62,483 nucleotides of DNA from QAMH01 sp900556425 (GCA_902475535.1 CABRZR010000014.1:1-62483); one strand, 5' to 3'; counted from the stretch's first letter, positions 8,019 through 17,075 are shown. Notes: generated by a model not told the origin, from the sequence alone. A program made the numbers and translations.

Positions 8019-10238
8019 ATGACTACTGAGATATGCAAAACCAATTGCCATTACTGCGGATACCTGTGCGCCTTCGATGCGACGCTCGAGGACGGGCGCG
8101 TTGTCGACTTCACGCCGGACCCCACGCGCTATCCGTATGACACGAGCGTGGCGGCACGCTGTTGCCGCTGGCCGCTCAACCTCGAGAAGCTCTACGACGA
8201 AAGCACGCGCGTCAACTACCCCCTGAAACGCATAGGGCCTCGTGGTGGCGGCGGGTTTATCCGCGTGAGTTGGGACGAGGCGCTTGACGATATCGCGACG
8301 CGCCTGCGCTTGCTCATCGACGCCCACGGGCCGTGGACGGTGGCGAGCGCTATCGGTGGGCCGCATGCGGTCTACTGGCCACTCCATCGCTTCATGAGCT
8401 TCATCGACAGCCCCAACAACATGGGTATCGGCCCCATTTGCTGGAATCCCCGTATCTGGATGGATACGATGACCTACGGCTGGTCGGTCGAATGCGACTT
8501 CAGACCCGACCTCACGGAATGCCTCATGCTCTGGGGCACCAATCCGGCCGAGTCGGACAATTCGCTCTTCTGGCGCAACATCGCCGATTACGTCCGCAAC
8601 GATGGCAAGCTCATCATCATCGATACGCGGCTTTCCATGACGGCGGCCAAGGCGACGCTGTGGCTCGCGCCCTTCCCGGGCACCGATCTCGTCCTCGCCT
8701 ACGCGTTTGCCCGCATCATCATCGAGGAGGATCTCTACGATCACGAGTTCGTCGAACGATGGTGCTCTGGTTTCGACGAGTTCAAGGCCGCCGCGTTCGA
8801 GCGCACGATAGACGAGGCAGCCGCCATCACGCAGGTGAGTGCCGAGGATATACGTGCGGCGGCCCGCATGTACGCGACGAGCAAGCCGGCAGGCCTGCTC
8901 TCGGGACGCGGCGTTGACCAGATCGGTCCCAACACCGCGCCGTTGCATCGTGTCATCGCAGCGCTCCGTGCCATCACGGGCAATGTCGACGTGCCGGGCG
9001 GCAACGTCCTCAACGAGGCACCGAGCTTCATGAGCGAGCTCGAGCTCGAGGACAGCGCGTTGCTTTCGGCCGAGGCACGCGCACATGGGCTGAATGAACC
9101 CGATTGCGGCATACAGAGCTACGAGGGCTGGGAGCTCGCCGACGCGCGCACGGGCAAGCTCGGGCGTCATCTGCCGATGCGCTACCTCACCTCCGCGTTA
9201 CCGCAACGCGTCTGGGAAGCGGCCATCACCGATAAGCCCTATCGCGTGAGTGCGCTCATCGTCGATGGGGCCAACCCGCTCGTCACCTATGCCGACACGC
9301 GGCTTGTCATGGAAGCGTTCGAGGCGATGGATCTCATCGTCGTGCTCGAGTTCATCATGACCCCCACGGCCCTCATGGCCGACTACGTCTTGCCCGCTGC
9401 CGCCGCCGTCGAGCATCCGTGCTTCCAGGCGATGGGCGGTGTCTCGGACTTCTGCTACGGCGGTCCGGCTGCCGTCGAACCGCAGTTCGAACGCCGCGAG
9501 GACTACGCAATCCTGCGTGACCTCGCCTTGCGCATGGGCTGTGACGAGGCGTTGTGGCCGGCACGAGACCTGACCGAAGAGCTTGCGCGTACGATTGCGC
9601 CGACGGGCATGAGCTGGGAGGATTTCACCATCACGGGCTTGTGCGGTGGGGGAGCGCATTACTTCAAGCACCTCGAGATTGACGAGACGACGGGCGAGCC
9701 ACGCGGGTTCGCGACCGAAAGCGGTAAAGTTGAGCTCGCCATCCCGTTCTTGCAGCGACGGGGGGCGGATGTAGTAGCTCGCTTCACGCCCGTGCCCGGC
9801 GTGCATGCGGATGTGTGCCACGATCCCGATTGCGTCACGCTCATCACCGGCGCGCGCAAGCAGCCCTATTGGGCCTCCTCGTACTTCGAGGTTCCCTCCA
9901 TGCGTGCCCGCCATCCCAAGCCGACGGTCGAGCTCTCGCAGGCAACGGCCGAGCGGCTGGGCCTTGCCGAAGGTGATGCCTGCCTCATCTCGCGTCAGGA
10001 TACGCCGGACGTTGAGGTACTCCAATATGTGCATATCACGAATATGCTTGACGATGTCGCTTCGGCCGAATACGGATGGTGGTACCCTGAGGCAGTCGAA
10101 GACGAGCCTGACTTCGAGAAATGCTTCGAGTCGAACATCAACCTGCTCACGCGTGGCACCGTCGAGGGCGTGCGTGAGCCGCTTATCGGGACGTGGATTT
10201 ACAACGGCATTCCCTGCCGCATCAGAAAGAAGGAGTAA
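8019..10238 (+). CDS. Molybdopterin oxidoreductase (stand-alone, acetylene hydratase-like)
   Basis: A 739-residue MopB catalytic subunit, shorter than its neighbour at 1794. C10-x2-C13-x3-C17 and C48 or C49 can bind one [4Fe-4S] cluster. C141, in a PICWNP context, occupies the likely metal-ligand position and matches the LLCWIP site of the first MopB. LMLWGTNPAESDN and LIVDGANPLVTYAD are MGD-binding segments. No Tat signal, ferredoxin or membrane subunit is encoded beside it. Instead it heads an operon with a DUF2064 transferase, a radical SAM enzyme and a ferredoxin-DUF169 protein, so it may act in a biosynthetic or modification pathway rather than in respiration. The ATG lacks a clear ribosome site. 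Confidence 0.82.
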   Translation: MTTEICKTNCHYCGYLCAFDATLEDGRVVDFTPDPTRYPYDTSVAARCCRWPLNLEKLYDESTRVNYPLKRIGPRGGGGFIRVSWDEALDDIATRLRLLIDAHGPWTVASAIGGPHAVYWPLHRFMSFIDSPNNMGIGPICWNPRIWMDTMTYGWSVECDFRPDLTECLMLWGTNPAESDNSLFWRNIADYVRNDGKLIIIDTRLSMTAAKATLWLAPFPGTDLVLAYAFARIIIEEDLYDHEFVERWCSGFDEFKAAAFERTIDEAAAITQVSAEDIRAAARMYATSKPAGLLSGRGVDQIGPNTAPLHRVIAALRAITGNVDVPGGNVLNEAPSFMSELELEDSALLSAEARAHGLNEPDCGIQSYEGWELADARTGKLGRHLPMRYLTSALPQRVWEAAITDKPYRVSALIVDGANPLVTYADTRLVMEAFEAMDLIVVLEFIMTPTALMADYVLPAAAAVEHPCFQAMGGVSDFCYGGPAAVEPQFERREDYAILRDLALRMGCDEALWPARDLTEELARTIAPTGMSWEDFTITGLCGGGAHYFKHLEIDETTGEPRGFATESGKVELAIPFLQRRGADVVARFTPVPGVHADVCHDPDCVTLITGARKQPYWASSYFEVPSMRARHPKPTVELSQATAERLGLAEGDACLISRQDTPDVEVLQYVHITNMLDDVASAEYGWWYPEAVEDEPDFEKCFESNINLLTRGTVEGVREPLIGTWIYNGIPCRIRKKE

Positions 10239-10243
10239 CACCC

Positions 10244-11167
10244 ATGCAGAAGAAGTACGCGATTCTCATCTTCTCCAAGCCGCCGATTCCCGGTCTGGTC
10301 AAGACGCGCCTCACCATCGAGCGCGGTGGCGGTTTTACCCAGGAGCAGGCCGCCCAGTTCTTCAAGCGCAGCCTGTGGGATGTGACCGAACTTGCCATGT
10401 GGTGCATGGATGACCTCGAGGCGCTAAATCGCGAAGAACGCGAGGCTGATCCGAGTGCTCCCGAGCGTAGCTACGACCTCTTCATCTCGACGACGCCCGA
10501 GAAGAACGTCGCCCTCATGAAGGAGACGATCGAGGAGATCGGGCAATGGCCGCGTGAGATTCACTACATGTACGACCGTGGCGCGACTTTCGACGATCAC
10601 TTCGACATGGCGTTCAAGGAGATCTTCGACCAGGGTTATGAGGCCATCGTCTCCATTGGCGCTGACATTCCCACGTTGCCGCGTGCGCACGTGACCCAGG
10701 CTTTCCAGTGGCTCATCTACTTTGCCGAGGTGCTCGGCACGCCGGGCTTCGTGCAAGCTCCGTGCCAGGAATGCGGCACCTCGCTCGTGGGACTCAACTT
10801 CGACACGCCCATCAACCACCAGGGCATCTATTACAACATGACCGGACGCCCCGCGCTCGACGGCTACGTCGAGAAGCTCGTCGAGGAGGGCATTCCCAAC
10901 GCCTATCTTGCGCCGGTCGCCGACGTCGACGAGGTGGAGGACCTCGCGCACTGCCTATCGTGCGCGCGTGCCCTGCGTACGGCATCGGAGTACCAGACCG
11001 GCATCTACGTGCCCAAGCGCGTCTTGCAGTGGGCCGACTTCCTCGGTCTCAAGCCACATGCCGCACCTAACGAGAACCATGATCCGCGCCAGTACCTCGA
11101 TGATGTGGAGGATGGTGCCGACGCCCCCGCGCACGAGCCGGAGGAAACCGAAGGGATACTCCGGTAG
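10244..11167 (+). CDS. DUF2064 / TIGR04282-type GT-A transferase
   Basis: A 307-residue protein. The N-terminal FSKPPIPGLVKTRL matches the family signature (F-x-K-x-P-x-P-G-x-V-K-T-R-L) of the rSAM-associated transferase 1 group, a GT-A nucleotide-sugar-transferase-like fold. SIGADIPTLP is the second signature, near a metal-binding position. The first half has an extra segment of about 40 residues (acidic, near 65-85), and the C-terminus is an acidic tail. ATG 10244 follows AAGGAG, five bases after the MopB stop. The family is often found beside radical SAM enzymes, as here. The substrate is unknown. Confidence 0.75.
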   Translation: MQKKYAILIFSKPPIPGLVKTRLTIERGGGFTQEQAAQFFKRSLWDVTELAMWCMDDLEALNREEREADPSAPERSYDLFISTTPEKNVALMKETIEEIGQWPREIHYMYDRGATFDDHFDMAFKEIFDQGYEAIVSIGADIPTLPRAHVTQAFQWLIYFAEVLGTPGFVQAPCQECGTSLVGLNFDTPINHQGIYYNMTGRPALDGYVEKLVEEGIPNAYLAPVADVDEVEDLAHCLSCARALRTASEYQTGIYVPKRVLQWADFLGLKPHAAPNENHDPRQYLDDVEDGADAPAHEPEETEGILR

Positions 11168-11170
11168 CTT

Positions 11171-12478
11171 ATGATTGACAAACGAACTCTCCATACGGCG
11201 CATGCGCTGTGCCCGCACTGCCTCGAGCAGCTGAAGGCCGAAATCTACGCAGATGCCGACGGCAAGGTCTGGATGACGCGTACCTGCCCCGAGCATGGCG
11301 AGACCATCACGTACGTTTGGCCCGACGCCGAGCATTACGAGTGGCTGCGCTCGATGCGCGTCACGCCGACGGCGCCAAAGTGGCGCGAGTATCCCATCGA
11401 GGGCGACTGCTGCATGAGCTGCGGCCTGTGCAGACGCCATCTGCGCCGTGGCACGCTGGTGGAAATCGAGGTCACGCGCCGCTGCAACGCGAAGTGCCCC
11501 GTATGCTTCATGAGCGCGGACTTCCCGAGTGACGGTATCACCTACGACGAGATCGAGGGGCTCATCACGACGCTTGCCGAGAAGGTCGGCCCCGAGACGG
11601 GCTTGCAGATTACCGGCGGCGAGCCGACGGTGCGCAGCGACCTGCCCGAGATCGTCATGTGCGCCCGCCGTCACGGCTTCACCGGCATCGAGATCAACAC
11701 GAACGGCATCGTCATCGGTCGCTCTAAGGATTACCTGCAGAAGCTCGTCGATGCGGGCATCACGGGCATTTACCTTTCCTTTGACGGCATTGACGAGGAG
11801 CCGTACGAGGCCATCTGCGGCAAGGGCGCGATGCTCGCCGACAAGATGGCATGCATCGAGAACTGCCGCGAGGTGGGCATCCAGGTCGTGCTGTGCATGA
11901 CCATCGTCAAAGGTGTGAACGACGACCGCATCGGCGAGGTCGTCGACTTTGCCTGGGAGAACTCCGACGTGGTGATCGGCATCGCGCTGCAGCCCGCGTT
12001 CACCTCGGGTCGCTTCGAGCCGAGCGAGTACGCACCGTACACGGCCGGCGACACCATCTACGCTTTGGAGGAACAGACAGGCGGCCGCATCAAGGTCGAG
12101 GACATCATGCCGCTCGGGTGCTCGCATCCGCTCTGCGATACGGGCACCTTCCTCATGCCCGACGGCGAAGGTGGCTACATTCCGGCCACGCGCGGCCTTT
12201 CGAGCGAGGAGTACATGCAGTACTACGATCCGACCTCGCCGCAGGGTTCGGTGCTTCCCGACATCCTCTACAAGAAGGGCGTCAATCTATATCATGGAAT
12301 CAGCGTCATCATCATGAACTACATGGACGCGATGACAACCACGATCGAGCGCATGGCGGAATGCTCGATGACGGTGGCGATGAAGGACGGACGCGTGATT
12401 CCGTTTTGCAGTTACCAGATGACGAACTCCGCCGGTGAGCGTATCTACGAGATGTGGGGAACCGGTCCCACTGCCTAA
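11171..12478 (+). CDS. Radical SAM protein, Tes/MJ0619-like
   Basis: A 435-residue radical SAM enzyme. The SAM cluster motif is CNAKCPVC (near residue 105), followed by QITGGEPTVR, the GGE motif. The N-terminus carries metal-binding CPHC and TCPEHGE motifs and a CCMSCGLC segment. This N-terminal arrangement is typical of the Tes/MJ0619 group, whose known members act on lipids or methylate cofactors. It starts three bases after the transferase stop, without a strong ribosome site, so translation is probably coupled. The reaction here is not known; the neighbouring transferase, MopB and DUF169 protein suggest a shared pathway. Confidence 0.78.
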   Translation: MIDKRTLHTAHALCPHCLEQLKAEIYADADGKVWMTRTCPEHGETITYVWPDAEHYEWLRSMRVTPTAPKWREYPIEGDCCMSCGLCRRHLRRGTLVEIEVTRRCNAKCPVCFMSADFPSDGITYDEIEGLITTLAEKVGPETGLQITGGEPTVRSDLPEIVMCARRHGFTGIEINTNGIVIGRSKDYLQKLVDAGITGIYLSFDGIDEEPYEAICGKGAMLADKMACIENCREVGIQVVLCMTIVKGVNDDRIGEVVDFAWENSDVVIGIALQPAFTSGRFEPSEYAPYTAGDTIYALEEQTGGRIKVEDIMPLGCSHPLCDTGTFLMPDGEGGYIPATRGLSSEEYMQYYDPTSPQGSVLPDILYKKGVNLYHGISVIIMNYMDAMTTTIERMAECSMTVAMKDGRVIPFCSYQMTNSAGERIYEMWGTGPTA

Positions 12479-12496
12479 TGCGACAAGGAGCAGCCC

Positions 12497-13477
12497 ATGA
12501 GCGCTGACTACGAGTTCATACACGATGCGGACCGCTGCGTTGCCTGCGGTCTGTGCGTGGCGTTTTGCCCGCAGTATTGTCTCGAGGTGGACGACAACGG
12601 CATGCCGAAGGCCACCGATATGGAGGCATGCGTTGGTTGCACGACCTGCTCGGGGCAATGCCCGCAACGCGCCATCGTGATCAAATCGCTGCCCGGCGCC
12701 GCGGCCTTTGATCCGTATGCAGACGAGACACGCGCCGAGCCCATCAGCGCCGAGGAGCAGCGCCACTACGCCGAAGCCGAGAAGGCAATCATGGAGGCGC
12801 TCGACCTGCGCTGGCATCCGGTGGCCGTCGGTCTCATCGATGTCGACGAGCCGCTGCCCGATGTGCCCATGCCCACCGAGAAGCTGCGCTATTGCCAGAG
12901 CATGAACGCGGCACGGCGCGGCGCATCGATACTCATGCCGCCGCATTGCCATGCCTGTCCCGATGGCACCTCGATTTTCGGCATGACCGGTGTGCCGGAC
13001 AAGCTCGCCACGGGAGAGATTTACGTGCTCTTCCACAAGGTCGTGGATGCGGAGGCGGCTGCCAAGATGGTAGGGGAACGTCCGACCCTGCCGCCCAAGT
13101 CCAAGCGTGCCACGCTCGTGCAGCCGCTCGGCAAGTGCACGCGCCATCCCGAGGTCATCGTGTTCACGGGCACGCCCGAGCAGATGATGTGGCTGTCGAT
13201 GAGCATGTCGTACTTCGACGGGCATCGCCATGATTTCCACGCGTCGGGCTTCAACGCGCAATGCGTGGAGGCCACGCTGCTGCCGCTCATGAACGACGAG
13301 CCGAACATCTCGTTTGGCTGCTATGGCGGACGCGCGTCAAGCGACATTGGCGAGGACATGATGTACATGGGCGTGCCGCTCAATCGTCTCGACACCATCG
13401 TCGAGGGCTGCCAGGAGCTCGCCAAGCGTGCCATTCCGCAGTCGCGCATGAAGATCTACGTACCGCCCATCATGTAG
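12497..13477 (+). CDS. Ferredoxin-DUF169 fusion protein
   Basis: A 326-residue two-part protein. The first about 65 residues are a 2[4Fe-4S] ferredoxin (CVACGLCVAFCPQYC and CVGCTTCSGQCPQRA). The rest matches the DUF169 family: a VGLIDVDEPLP start, Cys-containing CQSMNAARRGAS, an HCHACPDG segment, and near the end CYGGRASSDIG. DUF169 proteins are uncharacterised and common in anaerobes. The ferredoxin domain suggests redox delivery to or from the DUF169 part or the radical SAM enzyme upstream. ATG follows AAGGAG. It is the last gene of the operon; an exact inverted repeat follows 14 bp later. Confidence 0.78.
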   Translation: MSADYEFIHDADRCVACGLCVAFCPQYCLEVDDNGMPKATDMEACVGCTTCSGQCPQRAIVIKSLPGAAAFDPYADETRAEPISAEEQRHYAEAEKAIMEALDLRWHPVAVGLIDVDEPLPDVPMPTEKLRYCQSMNAARRGASILMPPHCHACPDGTSIFGMTGVPDKLATGEIYVLFHKVVDAEAAAKMVGERPTLPPKSKRATLVQPLGKCTRHPEVIVFTGTPEQMMWLSMSMSYFDGHRHDFHASGFNAQCVEATLLPLMNDEPNISFGCYGGRASSDIGEDMMYMGVPLNRLDTIVEGCQELAKRAIPQSRMKIYVPPIM

Positions 13478-13491
13478 GCGATGGCCGGGAA

Positions 13492-13564
13492 AATGAGACA
13501 GTTGCTCAGGGACGTTGTCTCATTATGAAGAAATGAGACAACGTCCCTGAGCAACTGTCTCATT
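13492..13564. repeat. Long perfect palindrome, family C
   Basis: Two 33-bp arms (13492-13524 and 13532-13564) are exact reverse complements separated by seven bases. Each begins AATGAGACA and ends TGTCTCATT. The hairpin can serve as a terminator for the DUF169 gene. Its right arm ends at the ribosome binding site of the next gene. A shorter relative is at 60789-60817. Confidence 0.95.
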
Positions 13565-13573
13565 GAGGAGATC

Positions 13574-14128
13574 ATGATGACGAAGTCGTTCAGCAGATTG
13601 ACCGGCAATGAAATTGCCACCTTGCTCATCCCCACGACCGTGACGCTTCTCACCGCCCGTGACGAGGATGGCACGGACAAGGTCGCGACCATCGCGTGGG
13701 CGATGCCCATCTCTCACGAACCGAGCCTCATTGCCGTTGCGATTCGCCCGGACGGACAGACTGCGTGTGCCATGCGCGCGTCTGGCAGCTTTATCGTGAA
13801 TGTTCTTGGTGCGAGCGAAGACGCCGTGTCCATTGCCATGACCTGCGGCAAGAAGCAGGGAATTGACGACCGGATTGCCGAGGCACAGCTCACGACATGT
13901 CCGAGCGCGCATGCGGGTGCCGCGCGCATCGAGCAGGCGATTTCGTGGATCGAGTGCGAACTTGTCGAATCGCACGTGCATGGTGATCACGAGCTCTTCA
14001 TCGGCCGCACGCTCGTTGCCGAGACGCGCGGCACGCTTGACGGGAGCGGTAAACTCGAACCAATGCCGGCGTTGCTCATGGGGCAACGTGGCCGCTTCGG
14101 GCATTTCGAGGAAGGATTCAACGCATGA
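13574..14128 (+). CDS. Flavin reductase-like FMN-binding protein
   Basis: A 184-residue protein of the flavin reductase-like split-barrel fold. Signs are PTTVTLLTARDEDG, ATIAWAMPISHEPSLIAVAI and SFIVNVLGASED, the conserved strands around the FMN site. Such proteins bind FMN and act as NAD(P)H:flavin reductases or small redox proteins. Two adjacent ATG codons (13574, 13577) follow GAGGAG; the second has better spacing. The stop overlaps the start of the next gene by four bases. The substrate is not known. Confidence 0.8.
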   Translation: MMTKSFSRLTGNEIATLLIPTTVTLLTARDEDGTDKVATIAWAMPISHEPSLIAVAIRPDGQTACAMRASGSFIVNVLGASEDAVSIAMTCGKKQGIDDRIAEAQLTTCPSAHAGAARIEQAISWIECELVESHVHGDHELFIGRTLVAETRGTLDGSGKLEPMPALLMGQRGRFGHFEEGFNA

Positions 14129-15354
14129 TTGCACCTGAGTACCACATTCGAGATTGTGTCGAGGCGGATATGGATCTCATCCGCTACCTGTTCTCGGTCG
14201 AGGGCTTCAGCGACCTCACGAGCCCCGAGGGCATACGCGTTGCCGTCACGCCCGACAACACGATGTACGGTGCCTGCCGCCTCGAGCAGGGTAGCGATGG
14301 CTCATGGAACGTGCGCCCCATCGTCGTCTTCGATGTCGTGCAAGGCAAGGGCGTGGGGCGTGCGCTGCTCAAGGATGCGTTGCGACTTCATCCGGACCTG
14401 CGTCTCGTGGCGCGCGGCGAGATCGAGCCCTTCTACTTGTCCTGCGGCTTCGAGCGCTGCGGCTGGGATGCCATCGCGCCCGAGTATCGTGCCGAGTGCG
14501 ATGCCTGTCCCGACAAGGCCGCATGCGGCCCGCTGCCCTTCCGGTCCCTTCCCATCGAGCGGACCTTCACCTTTCTTGGGACGAGCTCGGGCTGCGGCGT
14601 GCCGGCTTTCTTCTGCCATTGCCCTGCGTGCGAGGCGGCGCGCAAGGACCCGACGAAGCGTCGCGGTTGCACGGGCGTTGCCCTGCGCGGTCATGGGACG
14701 ACCATAATCGACGCATCACCCGACATCCGCCATCAGCTCAATCGCGAGGGCATCGATGTCATCGACGACTTCTTCCTCACCCACGCCCACTATGATCACA
14801 TGGGTGGCCTGGGCGAGTTCGAGTACTTCATCCGCCTGTACCTCATGGGCACGATGCCGTTTCACGGAAGCGAGCACGCCATAGCCGAGGCGCTCAAGGA
14901 GTATTCCTACATGGACGACTGCTTCGTGCTCGACGTGATGAGCGAGTACAATACGCGCGAGGTGGACGGAATGACGATTCAGGCGCTGCCGCTCAAGCAC
15001 GCGCCGGGTACCTTTGGCTATCTCATCACCACGCCCGAGGGACGTCGTACGTTCTACGCGCCCGATACGAGTGACCTCAAGCCCGAGGTCATCGAGATAC
15101 TCAAGGGCGTCGATAACCTCGTCATGGATTCGACTTTCTGGGAGAACCACGGGACCGCTCGCTCGCATCATGACGTACGCCAGACAGTGCATGAGGGCAT
15201 CGACATTCTCGATGCCGGACACATATATCTCACGCATCTTGCGCCGCACATGTGCGATCCGGGCGTGAACGAGATCGATGAGGTCTACGCATATGCCGCG
15301 CAATTCGATGGTCGTGTCGTTGTGGCCGAAGACGGCATGCAGTTCACGCTGTAA
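14125..15354 (+). CDS. GNAT acetyltransferase fused to PhnP-like metallo-beta-lactamase
   Basis: A 409-residue two-domain protein. Residues 1-125 are a GNAT N-acetyltransferase, with the acetyl-CoA loop VVQGKGVGRALL. A Cys-rich linker (CDACPDKAACG) leads to a metallo-beta-lactamase fold domain. That domain has C-x-C-x2-C (CHCPAC), an HAHYDHMGG metal motif and later H residues, as in PhnP-type phosphodiesterases. The MBL part would hydrolyse a phosphodiester such as a cyclic ribose phosphate; the GNAT part acetylates an unknown amine. PhnO (GNAT) and PhnP are separate proteins in phosphonate operons, so the fusion is notable, but no phn genes are nearby. Confidence 0.82.
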   Translation: MIAPEYHIRDCVEADMDLIRYLFSVEGFSDLTSPEGIRVAVTPDNTMYGACRLEQGSDGSWNVRPIVVFDVVQGKGVGRALLKDALRLHPDLRLVARGEIEPFYLSCGFERCGWDAIAPEYRAECDACPDKAACGPLPFRSLPIERTFTFLGTSSGCGVPAFFCHCPACEAARKDPTKRRGCTGVALRGHGTTIIDASPDIRHQLNREGIDVIDDFFLTHAHYDHMGGLGEFEYFIRLYLMGTMPFHGSEHAIAEALKEYSYMDDCFVLDVMSEYNTREVDGMTIQALPLKHAPGTFGYLITTPEGRRTFYAPDTSDLKPEVIEILKGVDNLVMDSTFWENHGTARSHHDVRQTVHEGIDILDAGHIYLTHLAPHMCDPGVNEIDEVYAYAAQFDGRVVVAEDGMQFTL

Positions 15355-15372
15355 GCTGGTACCATATGCCGC

Positions 15373-15774
15373 ATGAGTAATGAGTATCGACTTTCGGCTC
15401 GGCAGATTCTGACGCGTATCATCTCGGTGATCGTCGCGGGCGTCGGTGGGTCGGCGTGTGGATTCAGCCTTCTCATGCAGGTGCAGGAGATCGGTACGGT
15501 CATTGCGTCGATTACGTGGTTCTCCGGGCTTTCGGCCGTCGTCTTCGCACTGGCGGGCTACGCTGTCTCCTGCGACCCTGGCAAGGGCAAGACCTATATT
15601 CCGCTTGCTGTCGTCATTGGGGCAATCCTTGTCATCACGGGCTCTGCCCTTGCGCGCATCTACCTGTACGCGCATATCGTCATCATCATCGCGCTTATCG
15701 CCGCGGCCATCGAGGGCATCGTGCTCATCGTCTATCACTTCATCTTGAAACGCGAAGATCCAGAGGCTTTGTAG
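15373..15774 (+). CDS. Small four-helix membrane protein, unknown
   Basis: A 133-residue protein with about four hydrophobic segments (near 15-35, 45-65, 75-95 and 98-125), positively charged ends and no recognised motif. No clear ribosome site precedes ATG 15373. TACCAT ends seven bases before it, so a near-leaderless transcript is possible. It lies between the GNAT-MBL gene and the SixA-CHAD gene on the same strand. No family was recognised. Confidence 0.65.
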   Translation: MSNEYRLSARQILTRIISVIVAGVGGSACGFSLLMQVQEIGTVIASITWFSGLSAVVFALAGYAVSCDPGKGKTYIPLAVVIGAILVITGSALARIYLYAHIVIIIALIAAAIEGIVLIVYHFILKREDPEAL

Positions 15775-15791
15775 CCGCGAGGAGGGTTCCC

Positions 15792-17075
15792 ATGGTTTCC
15801 AGGTTGGTTCTTGTCAGGCACGCTAAGACCCAGGCGCGCAATCCCGAGCTCATCGACAAGGACCGTCAGCTCACGCGCGCTGGTCGATATAGCATCGAGG
15901 CGCGGTTTCCCATCTCGCTACAGCTTCTGGCTGACGAGGACGCCGCCGAGGTCAAGGTCTGGAGCAGCCCGGCGCTGCGTGCCATGCAAACCGCCGAGGT
16001 CGTTGCGTATGCGCTCGGCGTCGATGGCATCGAGGTGCGGGATTCGCTTTACGCCAACAGCGTAGATGCTTTCATGGCCGAGCTCGTCGAAGAGCAGGGC
16101 ACCGTCATCGCCGTCGGGCATAATCCTTTCATGGACGAGCTCTACGCACGCTTGAGCGGGGCTCCGCAGGGCATGGGAACCGGTGCCATGGCGTCGTTCG
16201 GTTTTGCGGCGACGGATGATCCGACGAGCGTCAGCTCGTGGCTCGAGTGGTTCGTGCAGGGCCCGCGTGTCGTGCTCTGGCAGAGCATCGTCGACGTGGA
16301 GGATGCCCTTTCCGATGCTGCCGCACGCATCGCGCGCTGTAGCGTCAGGCTCCTCGAGAATCCCGATGATCCCGAATCGTTGCATCAGTATCGCATCTCG
16401 TTGAGAATCGCGCGCTCGCTGCTGGGCTTTCTCGCGCCGTATTGCAAAGGTGCCGCGCTCAGGAAGACCATGCGCGATATCAAGAGGCTGCAAGACCCGA
16501 CCTCGCGTTTGCGCGAGCTAGACATGCTCTGCGAGGCGCTCGACCCGCAGACGGTCGAGGCAAGCATCGTGGTCGATGCCTGCACGCAGCTTCGCGCGGG
16601 ATTTATCGAGCGCTTTGCCGCCGAGTCCACGCAAAAGGCAATTACGCGCGTGGTCGGGCGCATCAAGGACGTGCCCTGGCGCCGTTGCGTCAGGCAGTCC
16701 GGTCTCGATGCGCAGGAGCTCGTCAGGCGCGTTTCGCAGATGCGAACCGATTACGAGTTGCAGATGGCGCACGTTAGCTATGACGACCAAGAGGCCGTTC
16801 ATGACGTACGCAAGCTGGCCAAGGCGCTGCGCTACGTGACGCGTGAGTTTGCAGAGCTTCTGCCTGATGCGGCTGAGGATACCAACACACGGGCCAAGGC
16901 GGTGCAGGACATGCTCGGTGAACTTTGCGACTGCTGGAACAACGCGCAGCTCGTCATCGAGATATGCGGTCCGCAGGCGGTGCAGGTTGCCTCGCGTTTT
17001 GTCGTGCGCGCCGATGAGATCGTCGCCGATCTCAAGAGAAGCCGCAGCTGTGGTCTTGCGATAAGCGATTCGTAG
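15792..17075 (+). CDS. SixA-like histidine phosphatase fused to CHAD domain
   Basis: A 427-residue protein. Residues 1-150 are a histidine phosphatase of the SixA type, with catalytic LVLVRHAKTQ, SSPALRAMQTAEV and AVGHNPFMDEL. Residues about 175-420 are a CHAD domain, an alpha-helical domain rich in conserved His and Arg/Lys (LHQYRISLRIARS, HDVRKLAKALRYV) that binds polyphosphate. The fusion suggests a phosphatase acting on, or recruited to, polyphosphate or a phosphohistidine protein. ATG 15792 follows GGAGGG; the longer open frame upstream overlaps the previous gene. The family of each half is clear, the joint role is inference. Confidence 0.85.
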   Translation: MVSRLVLVRHAKTQARNPELIDKDRQLTRAGRYSIEARFPISLQLLADEDAAEVKVWSSPALRAMQTAEVVAYALGVDGIEVRDSLYANSVDAFMAELVEEQGTVIAVGHNPFMDELYARLSGAPQGMGTGAMASFGFAATDDPTSVSSWLEWFVQGPRVVLWQSIVDVEDALSDAAARIARCSVRLLENPDDPESLHQYRISLRIARSLLGFLAPYCKGAALRKTMRDIKRLQDPTSRLRELDMLCEALDPQTVEASIVVDACTQLRAGFIERFAAESTQKAITRVVGRIKDVPWRRCVRQSGLDAQELVRRVSQMRTDYELQMAHVSYDDQEAVHDVRKLAKALRYVTREFAELLPDAAEDTNTRAKAVQDMLGELCDCWNNAQLVIEICGPQAVQVASRFVVRADEIVADLKRSRSCGLAISDS

